Shown: one piece after another, positions 1 to 8,888 of the stretch | How the letters are laid out: each line of letters begins with the position of its first letter | Numbering within the stretch: position 1 is the first letter of the stretch | Source of the DNA: Desulfuromonas sp. SDB | GTDB taxonomy: Bacteria; SDB-A | Length of the DNA stretch: 53,284 nt | Assembly (NCBI GenBank): GCA_001412365.1 | Contig: LKUE01000209.1 | Location: 1-53,284 of the forward strand | Direction: 5' to 3' | Made by a program: the position numbers and the translations under genes | The notes under the pieces: generated by a model | Database searches by the model: none | What the model was told of the DNA's origin: nothing | Seen by the model: the letters and a program-made list of their open reading frames with translations, nothing else

Positions 1-39
1 TTTTTCTCCTGGTTTAAATTAATGTTAATAAATATAAAA

Positions 40-57
40 GGGCAGCAAAAGCTGCCC
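40..57 (-). terminator. Intrinsic terminator of the lamin-tail/sorting-domain gene
   Basis: A perfect 7-bp inverted repeat (GGGCAGC / GCTGCCC) with an AAAA loop lies 10 bases past the stop codon of the minus-strand gene. Read on the minus strand, the hairpin is followed by a T-rich stretch (TTTTATATT). This is the usual form of a Rho-independent terminator. Confidence 0.75.
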
Positions 58-66
58 TCATTAAAA

Positions 67-2742
67 CTACTTAACGATTACCAGCTTGCCGGTGTAAGTC
101 CTGCCCGCGGCAGTTACCCGGTAAACATAGGAACCGGTTGCTTCGCTTTGAAAATCAAAGGTCCGGGATCCCTGCATGGTGCCATCGAATAGATTGGCAA
201 CTTTCCTCCCGGCGATATCAAAGATATCTACGGAAACTTCAACTTCCAATGGTGAAGAGAAGAAAATTCCGGGTCGGGTTCCCACCGGATTAATTGCCCT
301 GACCGTAAACGGAGAGTTTCCAACAATTACCGGATACTCTTCTTCTATCCCCAGTCCGGAACAGACCAATGCGCCGATAGTCCAACCGTAGTTCAATCCG
401 TAAGCGCTTAGATATTCCCATCCTCCGGTATTGGTCCAAGCCCAGTCACTCTTCTGGGCAATTAAGGATTGAGCATTGCAAGGGAAGGGATAATTACCGG
501 TTTCATAGGTAAATCCGACCATTATCCACATGTCCGTACCGTCAATGTAAACACTGTCCGGCCCCAGGTAAATCTGATACCAGCCGGAGTCACCGGTTAC
601 AGTGAAGGGCTGATCAAACAAAGTATCTCCCAGGGTGTCTCCTAAAATCATCACCCGGGCATCGTCAAGGGGATTATTGCCGTCTCTTAACTGGAAGATA
701 ATTCTATTTACATAATCTCCGGTATAAGCTCCAATCTCAGTAGGTGTAAGTAAAATCGCCATAGCCATCCATTCTGGTGGATCACCGTAGCTAATGCCGG
801 TTTCCACCAGACCGCTCCAGTAGGTCAGGGTATCACAGGATAACAATCCTCCACAGGCAATGGTGAACATATCATCGGTGTAATCATATACTCCCGGATC
901 ATTATGATTTAATACGGCTAACTGGCACTGGGTGCTGGGTGTTCCGGGGATTACCCATTCATAAGGAGTGGCTACGCTTTCCGCCACTAGTTCCATGGTG
1001 TACCAGTTGTTGTAGGTGTACCAGATATCCACATAGTCCACATTGCCGGTCCAGGTGACATCAATAGTCTCCAGGGCGAAGAACGATTCTCCTCCGTTGG
1101 GATAGGTCAACTGCAGAGTGTCATATCCATTAGGAAATCCAAAAGTTTCAGTGATGTCAAATAAAGTGATCCCTCCTCCACTGCTAATCCAGTCATAACC
1201 GTCATGAGGGGCACAGCCGTTGGGTATTCTCTGGAAGGAAGAATCACTGTATTCACCAGCATATCCCAACTGATCCACCCTGGTGGTGTCTGCAGTGAAC
1301 AGGTATGCTACATCGGTACTGGCAAAATCAAATCCAAACTGGGTCTCATCAATGACCACATATTCCAGAGGATAGATTATCAGCGAAGCAAAGGTGTCCA
1401 CCTCATCCCCGTCGGACAGCAACCATCCCGCAGTGTTGACCACCTGAGTCATGGAAGGATTGAACAACTCCACTGAATCCGGTCCGCTTGCCGGATAAGG
1501 GTCAAGTTCATTAACGACCAACATTCCGTTTAAAGGTGCAGGATGAGCATCGTTGGGAGTATCAGGAGTAGGGCTCCCGTCAATATTGAAATCCCTGGCC
1601 ATGTCTCCGGTCATCAATCCATCTGTGATCCGGGAGCAGCTCCAATCGGTGATGGCTAAAGGTGCCGGTCCCATATCTCCATAAGCCACCATATCCACCG
1701 TTATTCCGGTATTTGTTTCCAAAAATAGGGAATCTCCGGAATTGTCCATAATATAACCTATACCGGACAGTAGAATCCGATCACCAGCGGCAATACTAGC
1801 AGTAGGAATTGTATAGATATCCCCGTCTTCAGATGAATAGAGAATCCAATCAGTTATATCCACTGCAGTTGTTCCGTAGTTGTACAATTCAACCCATTCA
1901 GTGCCCTTCATCTGGAATTCATTAATACACACCTCGGGACCCTGCATAACTCCGAAGTTATCCAGCATCTCATAAGCAGCGGCATACCAGGTGCTGGCGG
2001 TATTAGGCTGCCTGGCAGGATCAGCACTCCAATATGAACCTATCCAGTCATTACTTACACATGCAGGATTGGCTGCATTGGTGGGATCATAAGCTACTAT
2101 ATGACCGCTGGCAGAGACGGTGATATCATCCGGATAAAATATATTACTAGGGTAATCGGCTATAGTCCACCAGTCATATCCGGTTAATTCATTCTGACCC
2201 TGCATGTTTATGGAATCAAGACCAAATACATAGTCATCGGTAACTGAAGTTACCCCAAAATAAGTCTGGAGCATGGTCAGAAAGACTCCTCCCCCATGAC
2301 TGTAATGGGCATCCTGCCCGATAAACCACACCTTGCCGCCCTGGCTGAGATAATTACTCATCGCGGTTATAGCGTTAGCTGTAGGCCATACTGGTGAAGT
2401 CCACCACCAGTCATAGGTGTTCCAGATCACCAAATCGTAAAGAAGCAGCGTATCCACAGGAGGACCGTCACCGGTATCCACAATGGGTCCCCACCAGTCG
2501 TAATTACCAGCTCCCAATGTTGAATCCAAAGTGGCAATCCACATGGGATCAGGCTTGGTTGTAGGACCAAAACCGGGTTGTCCAGGAGCTTCCACAAATA
2601 GTACATTACCCGCTCTTCCTCCCTGGAATATTGGTCCAAAGTAATTATTAATTGGTTCAACATCTAATCCAGCTCTAGAAGAGGGTAAAGCCCAAATCTG
2701 AACTGCAAGCAAAATCATCAACAAAACTAATAGATTTCGCAA
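67..2742 (-). CDS. Large secreted protein with lamin-tail domains and a type IX secretion (Por) C-terminal sorting domain
   Basis: The 891-residue protein starts at a TTG codon that has an AGGAGG Shine-Dalgarno site 5 bases upstream. Residues 1-24 form a signal peptide. Residues about 45-265 are rich in Trp and Tyr, carry YDWW three times (about 81, 110 and 189) and include a GGKVWFIG segment that resembles a glutamine-amidotransferase-like/ThuA-like fold. Two lamin-tail domains follow (about 271-385, with VCINEFQ and EWVELYN; about 412-530, with VVNELDP and DSVELFN). Next come an Ig/Kre9-like module (about 545-630, TYPNGGES) and a jelly-roll-like region. The last ~75 residues (VDIFDIAGRKV to YTGKLVIVK) match the FlgD-like type A sorting domain of type IX secretion cargo. 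The protein is therefore probably exported across the outer membrane and anchored or released there. The GC content looks higher than in most neighbours. Its substrate or binding role is unknown. Confidence 0.88.
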   Translation of the reverse strand: MRNLLVLLMILLAVQIWALPSSRAGLDVEPINNYFGPIFQGGRAGNVLFVEAPGQPGFGPTTKPDPMWIATLDSTLGAGNYDWWGPIVDTGDGPPVDTLLLYDLVIWNTYDWWWTSPVWPTANAITAMSNYLSQGGKVWFIGQDAHYSHGGGVFLTMLQTYFGVTSVTDDYVFGLDSINMQGQNELTGYDWWTIADYPSNIFYPDDITVSASGHIVAYDPTNAANPACVSNDWIGSYWSADPARQPNTASTWYAAAYEMLDNFGVMQGPEVCINEFQMKGTEWVELYNYGTTAVDITDWILYSSEDGDIYTIPTASIAAGDRILLSGIGYIMDNSGDSLFLETNTGITVDMVAYGDMGPAPLAITDWSCSRITDGLMTGDMARDFNIDGSPTPDTPNDAHPAPLNGMLVVNELDPYPASGPDSVELFNPSMTQVVNTAGWLLSDGDEVDTFASLIIYPLEYVVIDETQFGFDFASTDVAYLFTADTTRVDQLGYAGEYSDSSFQRIPNGCAPHDGYDWISSGGGITLFDITETFGFPNGYDTLQLTYPNGGESFFALETIDVTWTGNVDYVDIWYTYNNWYTMELVAESVATPYEWVIPGTPSTQCQLAVLNHNDPGVYDYTDDMFTIACGGLLSCDTLTYWSGLVETGISYGDPPEWMAMAILLTPTEIGAYTGDYVNRIIFQLRDGNNPLDDARVMILGDTLGDTLFDQPFTVTGDSGWYQIYLGPDSVYIDGTDMWIMVGFTYETGNYPFPCNAQSLIAQKSDWAWTNTGGWEYLSAYGLNYGWTIGALVCSGLGIEEEYPVIVGNSPFTVRAINPVGTRPGIFFSSPLEVEVSVDIFDIAGRKVANLFDGTMQGSRTFDFQSEATGSYVYRVTAAGRTYTGKLVIVK

Positions 2743-2871
2743 AACTACCTCCTGGTTAAATTTTTTATTGGAATAAAATTTGACATGCTTAAAAAGTTTT
2801 AACTCAACTGCATTAAAATAATGTTAATAATCAGTTAATTTATATTAACATAAATTTAATCTATTTACCTG

Positions 2872-3261
2872 TTATTCTGAATTATTTGCCTTTTTAAGTT
2901 CGTAATAATTTCCATCTTTGTCAATTATGAACAAGATGGTATGATCCTGCTTTCGATAACGGGTGAATTTATATCCTTTATCCTCTCCCCTTAAAACCAC
3001 TCCGGGCAGATCAGTAATTCTAAAACAGATATGATTGAAGCTTTGAGGGCTGTGCTGGTAATCCCGGTTGATAAAAACCTCGATCCAATCCTGATCTGAA
3101 CGATACACATAAACTTCAGTGGGGATGGATATGCCGAAGATTTCCTGAGCTGCTTTACGGTCAATACCGTACTTGTACAGAAATTGAAATTGCATAACTT
3201 GTTCAAAAAACTCCTGGAGGTTTTCCAGAGAGGATACAGTTACCGCAGCGTGAGAAATCAT
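2872..3261 (-). CDS. VOC (glyoxalase/dioxygenase-like) family protein
   Basis: The product has 129 residues, the usual size of a single two-module VOC protein. The N-terminal module begins with the characteristic HAAVTVSSL strand followed by an amphipathic helix (FFEQVMQF). The second module has FNHICFRI and ends with the typical GNYYELKK strand, where VOC metal ligands normally fall (a His near 77 and a Glu near 125 are candidates). The family includes glyoxalase I, methylmalonyl-CoA epimerase and dioxygenases. The epimerase would be attractive because a carboxyltransferase of propionate metabolism lies at 13.6 kb. However, the sequence is too divergent to name the substrate. It stands alone between a secreted-protein gene and a divergent operon. 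Confidence 0.8.
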   Translation of the reverse strand: MISHAAVTVSSLENLQEFFEQVMQFQFLYKYGIDRKAAQEIFGISIPTEVYVYRSDQDWIEVFINRDYQHSPQSFNHICFRITDLPGVVLRGEDKGYKFTRYRKQDHTILFIIDKDGNYYELKKANNSE

Positions 3262-3402
3262 AACCGATAATTACCACAAAAAATTTAACTGGTCAATTAA
3301 CAACTTAAAAACAATTTTTTAGATAAGCTTATATTTGCTTCACCCTAAACATTTAAAATCTTAAAAACAAAGTAAATCTGAAAATATTTGTGTTTTAGTT
3401 CA

Positions 3403-3430
3403 TTGTTTATTATTTGTTGAAGGTTATAAT
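3403..3430 (+). promoter_or_regulatory. Candidate promoter of the nudix-HhH barrel-priA operon
   Basis: TTGTTT at 3403-3408 and TATAAT at 3425-3430 are separated by 16 bases. The pair lies about 30 bases upstream of the Nudix gene, in the only AT-rich gap before this three-gene plus-strand run. The -10 match is perfect and the -35 match is partial. Confidence 0.4.
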
Positions 3431-3461
3431 ATAGTAGATAAAAAATAATTTAAAGGAAGGA

Positions 3462-3995
3462 ATGATGGAAAAACTTATCTCCACCCGGACTATTTATAAA
3501 GGAAAAATATTAGATTTATACAAGGACAAGGTTATTCTGCCTTCGGGCAGGGAATCATTTAGAGAAGTAGTGCGCCACCGAGGGGCAGTGGCAGTTTTAC
3601 CCTGGATCAACCGCGAGGTGATACTGGTAAAACAATACCGCTATGCGGTGGATAAGTATTTATGGGAAATTCCCGCAGGATTAAAAGAAATTGGTGAGAC
3701 TCCAGTGCAGACTGCTCAGCGGGAACTGGTGGAGGAAACCAAATACTTTCCCCGCAAACTTGAAAAGCTGGTGGAATTTTACAGCACTCCCGGGTTTTCC
3801 GATGAAATAATTCATATATTTATTGCCACCGAATTGATAGAAGATACCTCAAAAAATGCTGATTATGATGAATTTATCGAGGTTGAAAGTTTTTCCAGGG
3901 AAAAAATTGAAAAAATGATTTTACAGGGAAAAATTGAAGATGCAAAAACACTGGTGGCTATTAATTTAGCCATAGCCCAAAACAAACTGAATTAG
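3462..3995 (+). CDS. Nudix hydrolase, ADP-ribose pyrophosphatase-like
   Basis: The 177-residue protein has the architecture of the ADP-sugar pyrophosphatase subgroup. The N-terminal segment SGRESFREVVRHRGAVAVLP leads to KQYRYAVDKYLWEIPAG and then the Nudix box from residue 73. The box reads G-x5-E-x7-REL-x-EE-T with the catalytic Glu pair present. The Gly that usually follows EET is replaced by Lys (EETKY). Family members cleave ADP-ribose to AMP and ribose 5-phosphate in the cytosol. A strong AAGGAAGG site precedes the start, and ATG occurs twice (3462 and 3465), so either could be used. It is the first gene of a run with the HhH-barrel gene (5-base gap) and priA. Confidence 0.9.
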   Translation: MMEKLISTRTIYKGKILDLYKDKVILPSGRESFREVVRHRGAVAVLPWINREVILVKQYRYAVDKYLWEIPAGLKEIGETPVQTAQRELVEETKYFPRKLEKLVEFYSTPGFSDEIIHIFIATELIEDTSKNADYDEFIEVESFSREKIEKMILQGKIEDAKTLVAINLAIAQNKLN

Positions 3996-4000
3996 GTAAA

Positions 4001-5755
4001 GTGATGCCCGGGGTTAAATATCTTAGTGTTCTCATATTCAGTGCCTTTATTTTTCCGGTTTTCCTTTTTTCAGAGCCGCTGATAATAAGGGAAACGGAGG
4101 ATACTCCGGATATCTTAGCTCATTACCTGACTGAATACCCGGTTAATTTAAATACTGCTCCGGTGGACAGCTTATTGATGATTCCCGGTTTTGACCATAT
4201 TATCGCGGGGAATATCATTGAAAACAGGCCCTTCCGGTCAGTTAATTCTGCTTTAGTGGAAGCAGGGTTCTCCCCCGCGGAAATAAGTAATCTCATCCCT
4301 TATCTTACGGTGAGTCCTTCCCCCCGTATAATTCCCGAACAAGTTCAAGGAAATTTTTCCAGCTGGATTGATTATGGAAATCAGCCTGATGTCCTGGAAA
4401 AACCTCAACCCTGGGATTTAAAAACCAATTTATTTTTAAGATACCGCTGCTATCAAACCGGATGGTGCTTTGAACAGGACCGGGGAGAACAAAAATTTCC
4501 CGATCTCATCAATGGTTACATTGAATATCAAGGTACCTCTTTCCGGGTTTTGGGGGGAACTCAACAAATTAAAACCGGTGCCGGTCTTCTGCTGGGTCAA
4601 GGACAGTTTGGATTGAGATTATTTCCAGCATCATTTTTTTCAGCCAGAGGATACAGCGGATCAACTGAATTAGGATTACCCCTGGGGCTGTTCACCCAGT
4701 ACAGTCATAACTGGCTTAACAGCTGGGTATTCGCCGGAGTGAGATTCTATGATGCCATTTTAGACTCAAATAACCAAGCTACCAGCTTAAATACCCAGGG
4801 TGTTCATGTCAGCGATTTAGAAATCCAGAGAAGTAGAAATTTCAGAACTACCGAAATTGATGCCGGTTTGTACATCCCTGCGGTAAATGCTGGTGTTTTA
4901 GTTACTTCCCAGCATTACAGCCACCCTCTGCTTATCACCTCCTCTGTCCCCGCCAGCAATCAAACTGGTTTTGCCCTGTTATTTAAACCAGCTTTCCACA
5001 ACACTGAAATTTTTGGTGAACTGGCAAAAATCAGCACCGGTCCTCTGGGAGGTTATCTGGGTGTATTGTCTAACTTCAATAAATTTAGACTACTTATGGC
5101 GGCAAGACATTATCAGAAAGATTTCTACTTACCCACCTCCAATCCCCCTTCGGAAACCAGAGGTGAAAATGAAGAGGGAATTTACCTGGAGGTGAAAACT
5201 CTGTACACCCGGATTAAGTTCAGTACCTTTTTCAATTACTCCAGAGAGGTGGTTAGTCCATCTTCTAACTGGAGAACTGAAATCCATTCTGAACTATCTT
5301 CAAATATTGAATCAAAGACGAATCTATCTCTAAGTTACCGATTTCAATCTAAAAAAGGTGAATCAAGCGGCTTCCCCGGAATTTATCCGACCCGTCATCA
5401 AATCCGCATTGACTTGCAAAATGAATTTATAGATATTTACTATCTGAAATGCATAGCTACTGATTCCGGTTTTTACAATCAGGGGGATGCGGTGGCGGTA
5501 CAAACCAGGTTAAACCTGAATAAATTTAGTTTAGGTCTTTTCGGCGCTGCTTACCAAACTGATTCCTATGCTTCCAGGGTGTACCTGTATAAACCAGGAC
5601 TTCCCCAAACTATCAATTATATAATTGCCTCCGGCGAAGGGTCGTTTGCCCGACTTTATTTGAGTTATCAATGGGGCAATTACCGGATAAAGGCTTATAC
5701 CGACTTTAACACCCGGGAAAATTTCAGCGGAGTATATATTCATGCCACAATCTGA
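4001..5755 (+). CDS. Secreted helix-hairpin-helix protein with a predicted outer-membrane beta-barrel
   Basis: The product is about 583 residues. The likely start is ATG at 4004, with an in-frame GTG just before it at 4001. A signal peptide (KYLSVLIFSAFIFPVFLFS) is followed at about residues 45-105 by a ComEA-like helix-hairpin-helix module. That module is marked by VNLNTAPVDSLLMIPGF and a second hairpin (SALVEAGFSPAEISNLIPYL). The remaining ~470 residues alternate polar and aromatic residues, as in an outer-membrane barrel (for example YRCYQTGWCF and IKAYTDFNTRENFSG). Proteins with this arrangement occur in Bacteroidota and relatives, but their function is not settled. The HhH module normally binds DNA non-specifically in the ComEA uptake protein. 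The next gene, priA, begins inside the last 14 bases. A comEC gene lies nearby on the other strand. A role in DNA uptake is an inference. Confidence 0.72.
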   Translation: MMPGVKYLSVLIFSAFIFPVFLFSEPLIIRETEDTPDILAHYLTEYPVNLNTAPVDSLLMIPGFDHIIAGNIIENRPFRSVNSALVEAGFSPAEISNLIPYLTVSPSPRIIPEQVQGNFSSWIDYGNQPDVLEKPQPWDLKTNLFLRYRCYQTGWCFEQDRGEQKFPDLINGYIEYQGTSFRVLGGTQQIKTGAGLLLGQGQFGLRLFPASFFSARGYSGSTELGLPLGLFTQYSHNWLNSWVFAGVRFYDAILDSNNQATSLNTQGVHVSDLEIQRSRNFRTTEIDAGLYIPAVNAGVLVTSQHYSHPLLITSSVPASNQTGFALLFKPAFHNTEIFGELAKISTGPLGGYLGVLSNFNKFRLLMAARHYQKDFYLPTSNPPSETRGENEEGIYLEVKTLYTRIKFSTFFNYSREVVSPSSNWRTEIHSELSSNIESKTNLSLSYRFQSKKGESSGFPGIYPTRHQIRIDLQNEFIDIYYLKCIATDSGFYNQGDAVAVQTRLNLNKFSLGLFGAAYQTDSYASRVYLYKPGLPQTINYIIASGEGSFARLYLSYQWGNYRIKAYTDFNTRENFSGVYIHATI

Positions 5756-8108
5756 GCGGTGGGTGGACATTCTCATCATCAAACGCAGTTTGATGTTAAC
5801 CTACTGTATTCCGGAACATAAAAAAATCCAGGATTACTTGGGCAGATTAGTGGTAGTGCCGCTGAGAAAAGAAAAACTACTGGGCTGTGTGATCAGAAAA
5901 TCAGATCCGGGGCAACTTAAAAATATCCTGGATGTGGAATCAATTATCTGCCCGGAAGTATTTCTTTCTCCACTGAGTTTAAAGCTGGCTCAATTTATCA
6001 GCAATTACTATGCCTGTTCCTTAAGTAAAACCCTGGAAAAAATTTTCCCCGGGGGAAGCTACACCGTGGTTAGAAGGCAGCTGAAAGTAGTTAAAGAAAT
6101 ACCTGAAAAATATTTAAATGCCTCCCCTTCCCTGACCAGGTTAAATTCAAGGAAAGAACTTAATTATCTCACCGTAAGAAAAAATTTATCCTGTGAACAC
6201 AACCTTGATCTTCTTGCTAAACTGATCAATGAAAAATATTTAACATCCCACTATTTCATCCCTCCTCCTCAAAAATCAGTTTTTTCCACCCGCTTAATTA
6301 CCCTCACCTCCAAAATTCAACAGTATCTATCTCCCCGGCAAATCCGGCTTTTGGAAATTTTAGCCCTGCACCAGGGAGCATTGCCCCTGGACAAACTAAT
6401 TACCCTGATCGGGCCAAAAGTGGTAGATACAGTTATTCAGTTAGCCCGGAGAAGAATTATTAGAATATCCCGTATTTCTGCACCCCTTCCCCCTTCTGAT
6501 TTTCAGCTAACTCCTGAACAGAAAGCGGTGGTAGAAAAAATTATCAACCTTTATACCCCCGATCAATTCCTCCCCATTTTACTGCACGGGATAACCGGAA
6601 GCGGTAAAACCCTGGTGTATAAAAAAATAATGGAAAAAGTGTTGAGTTTACACAAAAAAGTTCTGGTGTTAGTTCCTGAAATCGGTCTTATCCAACAAAC
6701 GGTCAACTATTTCCGGGCTGCTTTCCCCCAATACCACATCGGGTTTTACCACAGTTCACTTTCTTCCCGGATTAGATTCGACCAGTACCGATTAGCTGCT
6801 CAAACTAAAATTGACATAATCATCGGCACCCGTTCAGCAATATTCATTCCCTTGGAGCCACTGGGTTTAGTGGTGGTGGATGAAGAACATTCCAGACAGT
6901 ACAAAGAACAGGAGTCCCCCCCCCTTTACTCAGCCAGGGATTTAGCGGTAGTAATAGCTAAATATCACTGCTGTCCGGTAATTTTAGGCAGCGCCACTCC
7001 TTCCGCGGAATCATATTTAAATGCTCAACAAGGAAAATATATTTACACTCAGTTAACTAAACGGGTTAAAAATGCCCGGCTGCCCTCCTGTTTCATTACC
7101 CCTATTGAACCCCAAGCTAAATTATCCCTTACTCCCGGTTTAATTGAAAATTTAGAACAGTGCGGCAAACAGCAAAGACAAGCTATTTTGCTGATAAACA
7201 GGCGGGGTTATGCAAATTTTGTTATCTGCCCCTCCTGCGGTGAAGTTATCAACTGCCCCCAATGTCAGGTAACCATGACCTATCACCGCAGTATTGATAA
7301 ATTGATCTGTCATTACTGCAATTATCAGAAAAAAATTCCCGCTAAATGTCCTCACTGTGAAAACAACCGTCTGCACATTCACGGCTGGGGAACCCAAAAA
7401 GTTGAACAACAACTTAAACAGTTATTGCCCCAGCGGATTATTGTCCGTTTGGATACTGATGTTCTTAAGAGGAAAAAGATGACTCACGCTGAAGTTTTCA
7501 ATGAATTTCAGAGGTATAATACTTCTATACTGCTGGGAACTCAAATGGTCTCCAAAGGTTTGGATTTTCCGGGAGTCTCCCTGGTGGGCATTATTGACGC
7601 CGATGAAGCTTTGTCCTTTCCCGATTTCAGATGCGGTGAATACACCTTTCAGCTGTTGGTTCAGGCAGCGGGAAGATCAGGAAGGGAAGATCAGAAGGGA
7701 AAAGTGATAATTCAAACCAGGAATCCCCGGCATCCGGTGATATTGCATGCCAGTAAGCACGATTATATAAGTTTTATTAGCCAGGAACTGAACATGAGAA
7801 AAGCAGCTAACTATCCCCCTTATTCAAAATTAATAAGAATTATTATTAAATCCACCAATTTAAACCTGGTTAAACAAACTGCCAATAAATTTAAAATTTT
7901 AATTGAAAAGAAAATTGGTGGAAAATATGAATTGCTGGGACCATCTCCCGCCCCCCTGGAAAAAATAAAAAGATACCACCGCTGGCATCTGCTAATTAAA
8001 ACTGATAAAACTGATCATCTAGGAGTAAGACTACTGAATTTAAAGGAAAGTATTAATTCATCAAAGATATCTATTATTATTGACGTAGATCCTCAATGGA
8101 TGATGTAG
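5742..8108 (+). CDS. priA: Primosomal replication-restart helicase PriA
   Basis: The 788-residue protein has the full PriA order. A short N-terminal 3'-DNA-binding domain (YLGRLVVVPLRKEKLLGCVI) is followed by a helicase core with Walker A GITGSGKT at about 283-290, DEEH at about 380 and GSATPS. A zinc module at about 496-540 has four Cys pairs (CPSC, CPQC, CHYC, CPHC). The second RecA lobe has GTQMVSKGLDFPGVSLVGI and AAGRSGR. PriA reloads the replisome at stalled forks. The start at 5742 overlaps the previous gene by 14 bases, so translation is probably coupled. An in-frame GTG at 5763 is an alternative start. The gene ends 10 bases from the convergent 8119-8412 gene with no visible terminator. 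Confidence 0.97.
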   Translation: MPQSERWVDILIIKRSLMLTYCIPEHKKIQDYLGRLVVVPLRKEKLLGCVIRKSDPGQLKNILDVESIICPEVFLSPLSLKLAQFISNYYACSLSKTLEKIFPGGSYTVVRRQLKVVKEIPEKYLNASPSLTRLNSRKELNYLTVRKNLSCEHNLDLLAKLINEKYLTSHYFIPPPQKSVFSTRLITLTSKIQQYLSPRQIRLLEILALHQGALPLDKLITLIGPKVVDTVIQLARRRIIRISRISAPLPPSDFQLTPEQKAVVEKIINLYTPDQFLPILLHGITGSGKTLVYKKIMEKVLSLHKKVLVLVPEIGLIQQTVNYFRAAFPQYHIGFYHSSLSSRIRFDQYRLAAQTKIDIIIGTRSAIFIPLEPLGLVVVDEEHSRQYKEQESPPLYSARDLAVVIAKYHCCPVILGSATPSAESYLNAQQGKYIYTQLTKRVKNARLPSCFITPIEPQAKLSLTPGLIENLEQCGKQQRQAILLINRRGYANFVICPSCGEVINCPQCQVTMTYHRSIDKLICHYCNYQKKIPAKCPHCENNRLHIHGWGTQKVEQQLKQLLPQRIIVRLDTDVLKRKKMTHAEVFNEFQRYNTSILLGTQMVSKGLDFPGVSLVGIIDADEALSFPDFRCGEYTFQLLVQAAGRSGREDQKGKVIIQTRNPRHPVILHASKHDYISFISQELNMRKAANYPPYSKLIRIIIKSTNLNLVKQTANKFKILIEKKIGGKYELLGPSPAPLEKIKRYHRWHLLIKTDKTDHLGVRLLNLKESINSSKISIIIDVDPQWMM

Positions 8109-8118
8109 CAGGGAAAGA

Positions 8119-8412
8119 CTACAAACCGTATTTCTTCTCCACCCCTTTTCTGGATTCATAATAAAGATTTGACAGTATATCATGAACTGCTAATTTTTTA
8201 TCCCCATTTTTAACTAAATTTATATCCCTGACCAGTTCATCTAAACCATAAGTTGGCTGGTAATCAGGAATAATTTTATCATTGACCGCAATAATTCCTG
8301 CACAGATAAAAGTTCTCACTGCTTCAGAAAAACTGAAATCATATTCCTGGGCATACTTCCTGATAAAACTTTCCTGCCAGCTATAAAGCATTACCTGGTA
8401 TCTTTTCAGCAT
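8119..8412 (-). CDS. Small ribbon-helix-helix-like protein, possible transcription regulator
   Basis: I do not recognise this 97-residue protein with confidence. Residues 1-42 fit a ribbon-helix-helix (CopG/Arc-like) fold: a short strand (RYQVMLY), a helix (WQESFIRKYAQEY), a turn (DFSFSEAV) and a second helix (RTFICAGII). The C-terminal half is helical and charged, with no motif I can name. The start is secure, because GGAGG lies 4 bases before the ATG. A perfect 7+7 palindrome lies about 53 bases upstream, which would suit autoregulation by such a protein. The gene follows the thioesterase gene on the same strand after a 95-base gap, so it may have its own promoter. No toxin partner is adjacent. 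Confidence 0.6.
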   Translation of the reverse strand: MLKRYQVMLYSWQESFIRKYAQEYDFSFSEAVRTFICAGIIAVNDKIIPDYQPTYGLDELVRDINLVKNGDKKLAVHDILSNLYYESRKGVEKKYGL

Positions 8413-8464
8413 TATACCTCCATTTTAGCTATATGTAATAATTTAAACTGCAGTAAATATATCT

Positions 8465-8481
8465 AGTTATAATATATAACT
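8465..8481. promoter_or_regulatory. Palindrome upstream of the ribbon-helix-helix-like gene (possible operator)
   Basis: AGTTATA-ATA-TATAACT is a perfect 7-bp inverted repeat around a 3-base centre. On the minus strand a related GTTATATAA half-site lies just upstream (about 8486-8494). The location in the leader of a putative DNA-binding protein makes an operator plausible. The AT-rich background makes chance occurrence possible. Confidence 0.35.
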
Positions 8482-8507
8482 GTACTTATATAACCAGAAA
8501 AACCTTG

Positions 8508-8888
8508 CTAGTTATCTCTAATTATAAAAGCCTGGAGATTTCCAATTGCTATAATTTTTCCTTCACTGTATGTTTCAATTTGGCAATGTCCCAAGCTGCT
8601 GCCGAGTTTAATTACTTTAGCTCTGGTCTCAATAGATTGTCCGGTGGCTTTTACCGGATTGACAAAGGATATTTGAATATTTAAAGTTACCGGATGGATA
8701 TCATCGGATGTTTTCAGGGCATAGCAGCCGCAGGTATCCATCAGTGAAGTGATAAAGCCACCGTGCAATGAACCCATGGTGTTGAGATGATCATCTTCAA
8801 CTACCTGGGTAGCAGTAGCTTGTCCCTGTTCCCGCTTAAGAATTATTCCCCGCTTCCGGTAATATTCAGTAAATTCAGAATCATTCAA
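8508..8888 (-). CDS. PaaI-like hotdog-fold acyl-CoA thioesterase
   Basis: The product is about 126 residues from a TTG start at 8888, which has GAGAAGG 9 bases upstream and overlaps the stop of the previous gene. A longer frame from TTG at 8909 has no such site. The hotdog signature NTMGSLHGGFITSLMDTCG (about residues 38-56) contains the HGG loop at the start of the central helix and an Asp in the position used by PaaI-type thioesterases. The second half (VTLNIQISFVNPVKATGQ) matches the conserved strand region. These enzymes hydrolyse small or aromatic acyl-CoAs in the cytosol. The substrate cannot be read from the sequence. The gene is probably co-transcribed with the saccharopine dehydrogenase-like gene. 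Confidence 0.85.
   Translation of the reverse strand: MNDSEFTEYYRKRGIILKREQGQATATQVVEDDHLNTMGSLHGGFITSLMDTCGCYALKTSDDIHPVTLNIQISFVNPVKATGQSIETRAKVIKLGSSLGHCQIETYSEGKIIAIGNLQAFIIRDN

Noticed and set aside
1204-1476. Open frame on the plus strand opposite the lamin-tail gene
   Set aside because: It lies wholly inside a well-supported gene on the other strand, has no ribosome site and shows no domain. The same reasoning excludes other antisense frames such as 27389-27697, 44365-44652 and 51100-51426.
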